From: Clostridia bacterium
GTDB taxonomy: Bacteria > Bacillota > Clostridia > Christensenellales > UBA1242
Direction: 5' to 3'
NCBI GenBank assembly: GCA_028709705.1
Contig: JAQVWL010000007.1
Span: 1-43,477 of the forward strand
Length of the DNA stretch: 43,477 bases
The position numbers and the translations under genes were made by a program. The notes beneath the pieces are model-generated. The model was given only the letters and a program-made list of their open reading frames with translations, was not told the origin of the DNA and ran no database searches. Below, one piece after another: positions 27,001-35,914 of this stretch (the first letter of the stretch is position 1; each line of letters begins with the position of its first letter).

Positions 27001-30000
27001 ATTTTGCAAATGTAAATTTATCTGGTATTGGCGAATTTAATGGAACAATCACAGGTGCAAACAGTTCAGCCAAACTTACAAACATAACAATAAATACTGT
27101 TTATACAACCGGCGATAATTCTTATTATGGTATTTTTCAAAAATTGGGTGCAAATGCTGTAATAAAAAATCTTGTTTTTGAAGGAAAAATTTTGATAGAC
27201 ATAAATTCTAGCAACAATTTTGCCATAGGCTTGCTTGCGGGCATAAATTTGGGAACAGTTCAAAATTGCAAATTTTTGTTAAACGCTTCAAGTATATTGA
27301 TAAAAGACACGGCAAACGCCACCAGCACCAAAAATATTTTTGTAGGTTCAATTGTTGGTGTTAACAATGGTACAATAAAAAATATAGTTGATTTGGAAAA
27401 CAACACATTCAACCACACTTTGCTAAATCACAACGGTCTGTTCGCTTGTGAATATCGTGGATATTCAAACAACACTGCAATAGGCGGAGTTGCAGGCATC
27501 AACAATGGCGTAATTTTAAGAGAAAATCCAAACGGTTTTGTTGTATACAATTCAAGTGTTTATAGCGCGGTTGAAAACATACTTTCAACGGGATTTTACA
27601 CAACGGGCGGTGTTGCGGGGAAAAATAATCTAACCGAAATTGCCATTGGAGATTATACCAACTCAACAATTTCTGACTTGCTTGTTGATGGAACGATAAG
27701 AGCAGTTGGTTATGGTATCACAACCGAACTCAAAATTGGCGGAAAAAATGTTGGCGGAATTGTTGGAACAAATAATTCTTATATAAATAATTGCACAATT
27801 CGTACAAAAATAAGTGGTATCAATTTTGTTGGTGGAATAGTTGGCAATGACAATACAATTCAAGGTTATACGGGCGTAAATACCAACTATCAGTTTATAA
27901 CAAATTGTGAAGTGCAAGCAATTTACAATGGCACTTTTGCATATATGATAACCGCGTTGGAAAACTTGGGCAATATTGGTGCAATAGCAGGCAACGAAAC
28001 AACATTTTTAAATGAATATCTTTACAGCCAAAACAATAACAATGCGTATTATTATTACACAATAAGTGAAACTAACAAAATTTTCCCTGTTGCATATGAA
28101 TATGCAAACAACAAATTTACAAAAATAAAATACAATTCAGACAATCCTTATTACAATTTATTTACATTCAAAGCAGTTGCAATAAACGTTCAAGAAATCA
28201 CACCAGATTATGAAAAAGGTGCACAAAAACTTGAAGTAGAAAACACAATTTTTGACAACCTTGTTTGTTTTATGTTTTTCTACCAAGCAGAAAATACTGC
28301 TTTGCAAAGTACTTTGAATAGTTATAACAACAACCGTGAAATTCCTTTTGTTTTTGAAAACAGCAATAGTTTGATTTTGACACCTGAATCAACAAATATT
28401 TTAAGCATAACCCCCGAAGGCAAAATTAACTTAAACGGAACGGGTCTTGCAATTGTAAAAGTAACAAGTTTGTTAAACACAACAATAAGCAATTTTTATG
28501 TTTATATTTATGTTATCAATGCTTTTGATGGTTTTAAAGTGTTTACTTCAAACAATGACTTGATTACAACCAACGCTGTTTTGACAATTTATGAAAAAAG
28601 GCCCATTGAACTAAACTATCAATTTACACATTCAAATATCGAAGTAAGGGACAATTACAACCAAATTGTTTGGGCAAAATTGGTTAACAACACAAAAGGT
28701 AGTTTGTTGACAACCATAAGCGGAGACACTCAATATATAAACATAACACAAACGGGCAATTTGTTGATATTGTCTGTCAACACCGTTTCAGGACTAAATC
28801 AAAACAATATAATAGTTTTATCTCCAATATTTAGCAATTCCATAAATATTGTGGGCAATGTTTCAATTCCTAATACCGAATTGGAAAAGTTTATTTCAGC
28901 GACAAATGATTCAGTAACAATGCTTGCTTATGCAAAGCGTGGCACAGAAAGTATCCAAACAAATATTTCCAGCACAACAGTTGAACCAATAGATGTGTTT
29001 ACAATTATTGTTAACCAAAAAACAGATTATCAAAATGATTATTTAAATATCACAAGCACAAAAGTTGGTGACACAAGTGGCAACAATGACTATTTTATAA
29101 TAAAAACAGCAAGCGGATATACTTTTGATGAAACAAATAATGTTTATTTATATAATGGAACAAATGGCAGTTTTGCCTTCCAATTCAATTACCAAAAATA
29201 TGTCAACACAGATTACGCAGGTCAATATTATATAACATTTATGGCAGACAATGGAGAACTAATAAATGTATATGTCAATATTGAAACTCAACAAGTTTCC
29301 AACATTATCCTAAAAAGTTTTTATAACATTGGCACAACTTTTGACAATACAATGCTAGAAAACAATTATATGGCAAGCAACGCAAACAATTTGCTTTTGA
29401 TTGAAGTTTTTCCAAACTTTGCTAATTATGATTACATTTTCGTAAGAAACGATGCTATAAACACACAAAATGAAAATATTGTTTTGTTTGAAGTTGTTAG
29501 TCTTGATGAAGAAAATCAACTAAACTTTGTATTTGGAGTAACTTATACAAATGGCGGAGCAAAAATACCAAGAAGTGTTTTGCAAAACTTTGCTCCAAAC
29601 AGTTACGGTGCAAGACTTTATGTAAAATATACAACAACTTCAAAAGCCAAAGTTGACAGTCAAGCAAAAATTGTTGTTGAAGCAATCAAAACTACAAACA
29701 ACGTTGACACAGTAGTTTACAGCACTTCAAAAACAATTACAGTCATTATAAAAGACAATGTTTCATTCAGCATTGTTGGCAAAGAAATTGTTTCTGGGCA
29801 AAATATTTATTTGGCAAAAGGCAAAACTTATGAACTAAACCTTAATATTTATGGCTTTACTGAAAATCAAATGCAAATAGAAATCACAAACAGTTATGGT
29901 TTGAACACAAACGCAGTTGCAATAACCAAACAAAACAACAAATGGTATTTGACAGTAAATACTGATGTAATTTACACAACAGGCGAAGAAGGTTATTTTG

Positions 30001-33000
30001 TAAAAATTGCAACATATGGCGAAAACACAATAGATGGTTTGTATTATTCAAGTGGAAAATCATATTTAAACATAATCATTGTTGATTTTGTTATTTTGAC
30101 AAGCAATATTGATGGTTTCGATTTTGAAACTGAAAATATAAGTGATTATGCAAAAAATACAATAATAAAAAACGCAACAAAGGCAGTTGCAAAAGTTGCA
30201 GTTGGAAACAAATACGATTTGGAAATTGGCTTTGAAAATGGCTTGACAATAGAATATGACACAACAAATGCAAATGTATATAACCAAGTTGTTGCTTTTC
30301 AAAATGCTTTAAAAACAAGCGGGGTTTGGCAACTCAACGCAACTGAATTTGGCATTGCAGGCGAATATGACTTGACAAAAATATTGACAACAGCAACAAA
30401 CATATCAAATCAATATTTAAGAGTTTGGTCATCTAGTGCAAACACGATTTCAGTTAGTCCTATGAAGTTGATTGATTATTTGTTAACCAATTACTATTTC
30501 AATTTTTCAGCAAAATTTGAATATCAAAATGGTTTGCCAACAATAACAAGCAGTCAAAGTGGTTTTAGTTTTGAAACAGATTTTGTGCTTGATGTTTATC
30601 CAACAAGCACCGAAGAAAACGCAATTCCAATTTATACATACAATGATTTGCTAATAATGAAAGAAAACAGTTGGTATATTATGATGAATGATATACAACT
30701 TGAAAGCAGTTTTATCCCGCTTAACATAAATATTGCAGGTCTAAATGGAAATGGGTATTCAATAATTTATCCACTAACCTTAACAATAAACAATTTTGAA
30801 AATGTTGGTCTTTTTTCCCAAGTTTATGAAAAAACAATATTAAAAAATATTACAATAAAAATAAAAAACACTTCTTTAATTACTATTGAAAATGAAAATG
30901 CAATAAATTTTGGAATGTTGGCAGGGTTTAATAACGGAGTTATAACAAATTGCTCGGTATTTTCAGAAAATTACAATACTTTTACTGTTATTATCAAAGG
31001 TCAAGTTGCCAATTTTGCGGACAATTATGTTGCTGGTCTTGTCGGGCATAATGCCGGATATATTACAAATTCAAGAGTGGAAATGAACTTGATTGCAAGT
31101 GCAAACATTGCTGGCTTTGTTGGAATAAATGAGTCAAAAATTGCAAGCAGTTATGTAAAAAATACTTCAATCATAAACAAAATTTCATCTACAGCAAACT
31201 TTACTGCTGGATTTGTGGTAAAAAACGGAATCTCGGTAGATACAAAAGCAAGCATTACTTCTTGTTATGTGGGTCGTGATTCTAGCAGTACAACACTTTC
31301 TTCTCCTAGCACAACAAAATTTTTGAGTTCAAATAGTGAAGTTGCTGGTTTCGCTTATTATAACTATTCAAAAATTTCTAATTGCTATTCTGATATTTTT
31401 ATCAGGTCAAGTTCACTTAGGTCTGGTTTTGTGTTCCACAATGCAGGCACTATTAGCAACGCATATTCAACTTCAAATTTTGAACTTAGTGGTTCAACTG
31501 CATATGGTTTTGTTTGCAATATCAGCATAGGTAGCAACAGGGGAACAATAACAAATAGTTTTTATCAAAAAAGTACAAACAACACAACAGTTACAAATCC
31601 AGTAAATTCTGGTGTTTTGGAATTGACAACAAGTCAGTTTGCAAGCACAGTAATATTTAAAGCGTTTGTAATTTCTTCATCAACAAACAAAACAGAAGGT
31701 GTTTGGTTCTATCCATCAAGCAACACAGAAGCATTGTTCAAAATTGATGGAGTTGCACAAAAATTTACTTATGGAAAACTTGAATTGGTTAGCCCAAATT
31801 TGATTGCAAGCACTCAAAAGAAATTGGATTTGGCAAACACAACTTACAACCAATCAACAGGCGAAACAATATATAAATATTATGAAACAAGAGAAGCAGA
31901 TGGAGCATTACTAAATCCATATTTAATCTATTCTGCAAACAATTTTGAAAATTATATTTTGTCAAATTCATTAAGTTTTACAAACAGTTCTATGTATCGC
32001 ATAGTATGTGATATAGATTATGTTGCGGAAGGAAAACTTACTTCCAATTTATACAAAACAACTTTCAAAGGTGTGCTTGAAGGCAATGATATGACTGTTG
32101 CAGGTTATGTTATAGACACAAAAGAAAGTTTGACAAATGGCGGTCTTTTTGCCAAAATTGGCAACGGATATTCAAATGAAGGTTGTGTAAAAAACTTGAA
32201 CATTCAACCAAAATATATAAATATGCCAAACACATCAAATGTTGGTGCGTTGGCGGGAACATTGCAAAGCGGTAAAATTTACAACATAACAGTTGATGGT
32301 TTCAGATACGAAGAAACAGGTTTGGTTATTATAGGTTACAATTGCGTTGGCGGAATTGTCGGCGTTGCAAACAACAACTTTATTGTCAAAAATGTGACAA
32401 GTTCAGTTTCTGCTCGTGCAAGTTACAAGTCTTCATTGGTTGGTGCAAACTTGGGTATTTATTCTTCTACAAACACAACTCAAATTTCATATTCTGGCAC
32501 AATTGTTGGAGTTACAGATAACTCTGGCACAATTTCTTATGTTAGCACAACAAACAATGTTGCTTCAATGGCAGAAATTGCAGGACTTATGTTTGGCAAA
32601 ATTGGCACAAATGTCAAAGTAAGTGAAATAAATTTGACAATAAACAACGAGCAATTTGTCAACGCATCTAGTTATGGCGGTATCATTGCAGGGGAAAATA
32701 ACGGACAGATAACCAATGTAAACATAAGTGGAACAGCAAGTCAAAACTTCTTCAAAACAAGCCCAATCATTCCTCTTGCTGTCGGTGGTGTTGTTGGCTT
32801 GAATATAGGTGGAAAGATTGAAACAGTTATTTGCAATCTTAACTTTGGTTGGTTAACAATAAGCCCAACAATTGTTAGCGGTCTTGTTGGCGAAATGCTT
32901 GGTGGAGAAATAAAAGACAGTCAATTTGATGGCGATATTAACATAATTGCTGATATCAATTTTGCAACTTCTTTTAGTGCAACAGTTGGCGGTATTGTTG

Positions 33001-33707
33001 GCAGAATTGCTTGTGTTCCAACAGCAAGCATAAGCGTTTATGCAAGCAATGCAACACTTTATAATTGTCACACTTATGGCAACATAAATGTAAGCACAAA
33101 TAGCATTTATAGAATAAATATTGGCGGACTAATTGGCGAAACAGTCAACACATATACAAGCACAACATCAAACACAACAACAAAATATGCTTATACATTA
33201 AACAAGTGTACAAATGCTTGCAATATCACTCTTGATTCCAAAATGTATGATGGGGTTATGTATTGTGCAGTTGGTGGGTTGATTGGCGGAGCGTATGCCG
33301 ACACAACAAAAACTTTTGCCGGCGAAATTATAATTTATGATAGTGTAACTGCTGTGCCACAAACAAACAAATACGAAAGCAGTTCCACCGCGAGATTTAA
33401 TATAAGCATAAAAGATTATAAAAACAATGGTATTTTATATTTACAATATGGCGGAATTTTGGGTTATGGATACCCTGTAAGTCAACTTACAGTTGTTGAT
33501 GAAGTACCAACAAAATCAAACTCTTGGGGACTTATGCTCCAAGGTGCAGACAAATCAACAACCGCACCAAGTTATGATGGTCAATATGACACAACAGACC
33601 CAGAAAACATTGTTCCGATATTGGATATGAAAACAACAATATATTTGATTTTAAACATCTATGTTATAGAAAAAAATTATATTGACAACAATTATTGGTT
33701 AGAATAA
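24039..33707 (+). CDS. Giant GLUG-repeat/Ig-like lipoprotein, 3222 residues, paralogue of the preceding gene
   Basis: Predicted surface lipoprotein with lipobox FSGC and cysteine 23. An Ig-like N-terminal region (STKSQIQLAVGETKIFEV is typical of bacterial Ig-like domains) runs to about residue 950. Three cap-plus-GLUG modules start near residues 952, 2189 and 2618. Between modules 1 and 2 lies a second Ig-like block, with ILSITPEGKINLNGTGLAIV at about 1454. The same landmarks occur in the same order and at similar positions in the preceding giant protein. No wall-anchor or S-layer motif is present; the last residues are DNNYWLE. An AGGAG site sits in the 31-nt gap, and no promoter or terminator is visible there, so cotranscription is likely. 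Function unproven; adhesin or matrix component is the best guess. Confidence 0.9.
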   Translation: MKKILVLIFGFCLVLSGMLFSGCGDPYANVYLSSTKSQIQLAVGETKIFEVQIENYFAEMSSRMSANSDGEFARIVDIDYQSNGKAFISIEGLKVGNGAVRVSTYEGSKSVSLNVEVYQKVTGFELKTNPYVVKESGFELVLKNANFFDFEPVNSTETPIKYTYSNLSENLEIKKIITVEENDQIKIALLTAENETIFITEDYFRLSATLTEYPEINPIEDFLVDIIEPIQIGDLNIIKKGYDTENYLNGENIEKVEENGEITLISNKRENSYIELELQVQTANVLIELSSSKSVLSPILVSENDFDYTSSNSYFFSIQARDLGYDTLTIKAFYENYDEYLVEKSFAINTLIMPTNIVVNDLSMFETPVILYDHNYGNETEYKLTVAVNSLDSLFESISFDVMTFADETYTNLENWSQYLFIKEKGITKTTNFQIPYSSFSGNVLSNSITLLGNVQYQGTIFIRLTLNSNLISEGSVVFYIPIEIKKGAFGFEVESQYANGIVLDLNEEPQYFDALLIDDPASYIGKMAFNYLSTASLYFKVEQSAFGSLQIKLTPLAIGQGEVNLILPNGKFVKIKIIVKQSLTDANLTLLNSNYISKITTDDNNNLTSFAIKYYLEPDSKDTVKTYLKLLTNPSTANLFSASYTIEQEESNISFDVNTYEILINKTGSAILNIKLQLLRVEDFEIATTENEINFSVEILIYSPLNSFEFEQNSTSVSNIEIYRSSDVGFIYIQQNYSQIELDLVATLLNGTQIENIFTYFSSNEDFAITKSSQNTYTFVADDNFGLSGTMLNFGTYAISGNKLTLNCNDVFAKTNISFWIAISIKQYNITITKVLNIKILEYTPLYSVGFYNYQEEIYLSETSPSYTFSTFLDPNADCQEFRAFFKSRTGGGDDLINVIVRNDFKQVKIEYNKNKGTGYGTLYFVPLTSYTSQDTYSYFTSLTVYVSDGSDIDNPMPINTAQEFKQAMLNAQTSTAKHFKITTTLDFANVNLSGIGEFNGTITGANSSAKLTNITINTVYTTGDNSYYGIFQKLGANAVIKNLVFEGKILIDINSSNNFAIGLLAGINLGTVQNCKFLLNASSILIKDTANATSTKNIFVGSIVGVNNGTIKNIVDLENNTFNHTLLNHNGLFACEYRGYSNNTAIGGVAGINNGVILRENPNGFVVYNSSVYSAVENILSTGFYTTGGVAGKNNLTEIAIGDYTNSTISDLLVDGTIRAVGYGITTELKIGGKNVGGIVGTNNSYINNCTIRTKISGINFVGGIVGNDNTIQGYTGVNTNYQFITNCEVQAIYNGTFAYMITALENLGNIGAIAGNETTFLNEYLYSQNNNNAYYYYTISETNKIFPVAYEYANNKFTKIKYNSDNPYYNLFTFKAVAINVQEITPDYEKGAQKLEVENTIFDNLVCFMFFYQAENTALQSTLNSYNNNREIPFVFENSNSLILTPESTNILSITPEGKINLNGTGLAIVKVTSLLNTTISNFYVYIYVINAFDGFKVFTSNNDLITTNAVLTIYEKRPIELNYQFTHSNIEVRDNYNQIVWAKLVNNTKGSLLTTISGDTQYINITQTGNLLILSVNTVSGLNQNNIIVLSPIFSNSINIVGNVSIPNTELEKFISATNDSVTMLAYAKRGTESIQTNISSTTVEPIDVFTIIVNQKTDYQNDYLNITSTKVGDTSGNNDYFIIKTASGYTFDETNNVYLYNGTNGSFAFQFNYQKYVNTDYAGQYYITFMADNGELINVYVNIETQQVSNIILKSFYNIGTTFDNTMLENNYMASNANNLLLIEVFPNFANYDYIFVRNDAINTQNENIVLFEVVSLDEENQLNFVFGVTYTNGGAKIPRSVLQNFAPNSYGARLYVKYTTTSKAKVDSQAKIVVEAIKTTNNVDTVVYSTSKTITVIIKDNVSFSIVGKEIVSGQNIYLAKGKTYELNLNIYGFTENQMQIEITNSYGLNTNAVAITKQNNKWYLTVNTDVIYTTGEEGYFVKIATYGENTIDGLYYSSGKSYLNIIIVDFVILTSNIDGFDFETENISDYAKNTIIKNATKAVAKVAVGNKYDLEIGFENGLTIEYDTTNANVYNQVVAFQNALKTSGVWQLNATEFGIAGEYDLTKILTTATNISNQYLRVWSSSANTISVSPMKLIDYLLTNYYFNFSAKFEYQNGLPTITSSQSGFSFETDFVLDVYPTSTEENAIPIYTYNDLLIMKENSWYIMMNDIQLESSFIPLNINIAGLNGNGYSIIYPLTLTINNFENVGLFSQVYEKTILKNITIKIKNTSLITIENENAINFGMLAGFNNGVITNCSVFSENYNTFTVIIKGQVANFADNYVAGLVGHNAGYITNSRVEMNLIASANIAGFVGINESKIASSYVKNTSIINKISSTANFTAGFVVKNGISVDTKASITSCYVGRDSSSTTLSSPSTTKFLSSNSEVAGFAYYNYSKISNCYSDIFIRSSSLRSGFVFHNAGTISNAYSTSNFELSGSTAYGFVCNISIGSNRGTITNSFYQKSTNNTTVTNPVNSGVLELTTSQFASTVIFKAFVISSSTNKTEGVWFYPSSNTEALFKIDGVAQKFTYGKLELVSPNLIASTQKKLDLANTTYNQSTGETIYKYYETREADGALLNPYLIYSANNFENYILSNSLSFTNSSMYRIVCDIDYVAEGKLTSNLYKTTFKGVLEGNDMTVAGYVIDTKESLTNGGLFAKIGNGYSNEGCVKNLNIQPKYINMPNTSNVGALAGTLQSGKIYNITVDGFRYEETGLVIIGYNCVGGIVGVANNNFIVKNVTSSVSARASYKSSLVGANLGIYSSTNTTQISYSGTIVGVTDNSGTISYVSTTNNVASMAEIAGLMFGKIGTNVKVSEINLTINNEQFVNASSYGGIIAGENNGQITNVNISGTASQNFFKTSPIIPLAVGGVVGLNIGGKIETVICNLNFGWLTISPTIVSGLVGEMLGGEIKDSQFDGDINIIADINFATSFSATVGGIVGRIACVPTASISVYASNATLYNCHTYGNINVSTNSIYRINIGGLIGETVNTYTSTTSNTTTKYAYTLNKCTNACNITLDSKMYDGVMYCAVGGLIGGAYADTTKTFAGEIIIYDSVTAVPQTNKYESSSTARFNISIKDYKNNGILYLQYGGILGYGYPVSQLTVVDEVPTKSNSWGLMLQGADKSTTAPSYDGQYDTTDPENIVPILDMKTTIYLILNIYVIEKNYIDNNYWLE
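27220..27860 (+). repeat. GLUG repeats of module 1 in the second giant protein
   Basis: Copies read IGLLAGINLGTVQNC, VGSIVGVNNGTIKN, IGGVAGINNGVI, TGGVAGKNNLTEI, VGGIVGTNNSYINNC and VGGIVGNDNTI, matching the GLUG pattern with spacing that varies with inserted loops. Confidence 0.78.
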
Positions 33708-33738
33708 AAAATCAAATCAAACAAAACTTTTGATTTTT
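33707..33738 (+). terminator. Possible weak terminator after the second giant gene
   Basis: AAAAATCAAA (33707-33716) is complementary to 33729-33738, with a 12-nt loop. The only U-rich run is inside the right arm, and GC content is minimal, so termination may be leaky. The right arm overlaps the next promoter's -35 box. Confidence 0.35.
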
Positions 33739-33758
33739 GAAAAATAGCGAGTTATAAT
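33730..33758 (+). promoter_or_regulatory. Sigma-A promoter for the small anchored protein and phosphohexomutase
   Basis: TTGATT (33730-33735), 17-bp spacer, TATAAT (33753-33758). AAGGAG (33763-33768) follows before ATG 33776. Confidence 0.65.
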
Positions 33759-33775
33759 AAAACAAGGAGAAAAAA

Positions 33776-34381
33776 ATGAAGGGACTGCCTTTGTTGCAAG
33801 CGATTGCTTCCGTATTGATTGTGTTAGTGGTGGCGGGTTTCGGTGCTTATGCCGTTATTATGTCAATTGCAACAGTTCGTTCAAAAATCAATTTTGTTTT
33901 GATAGACACAACCAATATTAACTTGCATATTACTGCCAATGCAGAATGGGTTGAACCGAGTGACCAAAATTTTCAGTTTATAACCGAAACTCAAACAGTT
34001 GGTTTTACAAAAACTTCTTGGTCTATGCCTGACATAAATTTTTCAAACGAAGAGCCAATAATGAATAACGCGGTTTTAAGAATGTTGATAGTAAATAGAA
34101 ATCAAGCGGGCGGTAATAGTGTCAAAATTATTTTGTCAAATATTGCATATGATGTGGCAAAAAGTGACCCTGTTAATTATAGATTTCGGTCAAAAGTTTC
34201 AACTTCACAAGACGATTTTTACACCAAACAAGAAATAATGGTAAATCAAGTTACAAAAGAATATACTTTGCCAGCAAGCCAAGCAATAATAATAAAAATT
34301 GAATATAGTTTGGCAATTACAAATTCAATTTTCAGCATAGATCAAAACATAAATATTGCTTTTGAAAGTATAATAGAATAA
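33776..34381 (+). CDS. Small membrane-anchored exported protein, unrecognised (possible TasA-like fold)
   Basis: 201 residues: an N-terminal hydrophobic segment (about residues 8-30) and a beta-rich exported domain with no cysteines. It contains AVLRMLIVNRNQAGGNSVKIILSNI near the middle and closes with QAIIIKIEYSLAITNSIFSID and a final strand. That order (paired strands, then a strand-turn-strand end) recalls TasA/SipW-dependent matrix proteins, but no family motif is decisive. It follows the two giant lipoproteins on the same strand with its own promoter, and the phosphohexomutase begins 10 nt later, so those two form an operon. A surface role beside the giant proteins is inference. Confidence 0.6.
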   Translation: MKGLPLLQAIASVLIVLVVAGFGAYAVIMSIATVRSKINFVLIDTTNINLHITANAEWVEPSDQNFQFITETQTVGFTKTSWSMPDINFSNEEPIMNNAVLRMLIVNRNQAGGNSVKIILSNIAYDVAKSDPVNYRFRSKVSTSQDDFYTKQEIMVNQVTKEYTLPASQAIIIKIEYSLAITNSIFSIDQNINIAFESIIE

Positions 34382-34391
34382 AGGAAGAAAA

Positions 34392-35801
34392 ATGATAAAA
34401 TTTGGAACCAGTGGGTTTAGAGGTGTTTTTGCAGACACTTTTACAAAAGAAAATGTTCAAAAAATTGGTTTTGCTTTGACCAAGCATTTTAAAAACAATT
34501 TGTCAAATTGGGTGTATGTTGGATATGACAACAGGTTTATGGGCAAACAATTTGCAATGTGGATTAGTGAAGTGCTTGTTGCTTATGGTGCAAAGGTGAT
34601 GTTTTATAACAAATCAGTGCCTTCAACTCTTATTGCTTTTCAAACAAAAAATTTGGATTTTGGAGTGCATATAACCGCAAGTCATAATCCTTATACTTAT
34701 AATGGAATAAAAATATTTTTGAAAAATGGTTGCGAAAGCACAACAGAAACAAATGATAATATTTCAAAAATTGCCAACAAAAAACCTTACAAAAAAATAA
34801 GAACAATGGATTTTGAAAGTGCAGTAAAAAACGGAAACATTGCAATTTGCCAAGACATAAAAACATATTGCAACAGTATGCTAAAATTTGCTTTTAAAAT
34901 AAAACAAAACAACCCAAAAGTTTTGTTCAATGCAATGCATGGTAGTTCAGTTGAATGTATGGAATATGTGTTAGAAAAAAGCGGTGTAAAATTTAAGACA
35001 ATAAATCAAAATATTGACCCGTTTTTTGAAAATATGCTTCCAGCCCCATATGAAAAAAATTTACAAGACCAAATAAATATGTTAAAATCTGGTGACTTTG
35101 ATTTTGGTTTTGCACTTGATGGCGATGGCGACAGAATTAGTTTTTTGGATAAAGATGGAACATTTTATGACTGCAATTATGTTTCCGCATTGTTTTTTCA
35201 ATTTTTTTTAAAAAACAAAAAACTTAAAGGTGGAATGGTAAAAAACTGTGCCTTAACTGAACTTGTAAACAAAATTGCAAAAGAAAACAATTGCAAAATT
35301 TTTGATGCAAAAGTGGGCTTCAAAAATGTTGCAAAAGCAATGCAAGAAAATCCAGACATTTTGCTTGGAGCGGAGTCTAACGGCATTGCAATAGGCAAAC
35401 ATATTTTGCACAAAGATGGTCTTTTGTCAGCACTTATAATGATAGAAATTTTTGCAACTTATAAAAAATCCTTAAAAGAAATAATTGCTGATTTAAAAAA
35501 ACAATACAAATATCCTTGCGAAGTTGCAGAATTTGCATATTCAATTACGGAGCAAAAAAGACAAGAAATTTTGCAAAAAGTTTTTGCAAACAAAAACTTG
35601 CCACAAACTCCGCAACCAATCTTGCAAGCAATTTATGATGACGGAGCAAAATTTGTTTTTGAAAACGGATATTGGGCTGTTATAAGATTTAGTGGCACAG
35701 AAAATGTTGTAAGAATATTTGCCGAAATGAAAAACAAACAAGAATGCAACAAATACATAAAAATTTTTGAAGATTTTATCTCTGTAAAAACTCGCCAATA
35801 A
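34392..35801 (+). CDS. Phosphohexomutase (phosphoglucomutase/phosphomannomutase family)
   Basis: Interconverts hexose 1- and 6-phosphates for sugar-nucleotide and glycan precursor supply, in the cytosol. All four functional segments are visible: FGTSGFRG at residues 4-11, the phosphoserine loop TASHNP with S97, the magnesium site D243-G-D-G-D-R, and the phosphate-binding loop R432-F-S-G-T-E-N. The 469-residue length is usual. FGTSGFRG and the loop sequences point to the PMM/PGM group rather than GlmM, whose N-terminus usually reads FGTDGVRG; which sugar is preferred cannot be read. A GGAAG site lies just before ATG 34392, and the gene is cotranscribed with the small anchored protein upstream. 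Confidence 0.88.
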   Translation: MIKFGTSGFRGVFADTFTKENVQKIGFALTKHFKNNLSNWVYVGYDNRFMGKQFAMWISEVLVAYGAKVMFYNKSVPSTLIAFQTKNLDFGVHITASHNPYTYNGIKIFLKNGCESTTETNDNISKIANKKPYKKIRTMDFESAVKNGNIAICQDIKTYCNSMLKFAFKIKQNNPKVLFNAMHGSSVECMEYVLEKSGVKFKTINQNIDPFFENMLPAPYEKNLQDQINMLKSGDFDFGFALDGDGDRISFLDKDGTFYDCNYVSALFFQFFLKNKKLKGGMVKNCALTELVNKIAKENNCKIFDAKVGFKNVAKAMQENPDILLGAESNGIAIGKHILHKDGLLSALIMIEIFATYKKSLKEIIADLKKQYKYPCEVAEFAYSITEQKRQEILQKVFANKNLPQTPQPILQAIYDDGAKFVFENGYWAVIRFSGTENVVRIFAEMKNKQECNKYIKIFEDFISVKTRQ

Positions 35802-35817
35802 AATTTGCCCAAATCTA

Positions 35818-35846
35818 TTGTAATTTTAAAATTTATGTGTTATTAT
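35818..35846 (+). promoter_or_regulatory. Sigma-A promoter for rplS
   Basis: TTGTAA (35818-35823), 17-bp spacer, TATTAT (35841-35846). The start expected around 35852-35853 is exactly where the folded leader begins. Confidence 0.7.
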
Positions 35847-35851
35847 ACAAA

Positions 35852-35914
35852 AGACTTTGGGTGGTCCGCTATGTAAATTATGTATGAACACCTTATATAA
35901 ATAGGAGGAAAGTC
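35852..35914 (+). ncRNA. Probable ribosomal protein L19 leader (autoregulatory 5' UTR structure)
   Basis: GACTTT (35853-35858) pairs with AAAGTC (35909-35914), which directly abuts the GTG start codon. Inside it, GGGTG (35859-35863) pairs with CACCT (35889-35893). The conserved-looking GGTCCGCTATG lies between. L19 leaders of this kind are known in low-GC Gram-positives, where L19 is thought to control its own synthesis. The outer stem flanks AGGAGG (35903-35908), so folding could restrict ribosome access. Confidence 0.6.
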
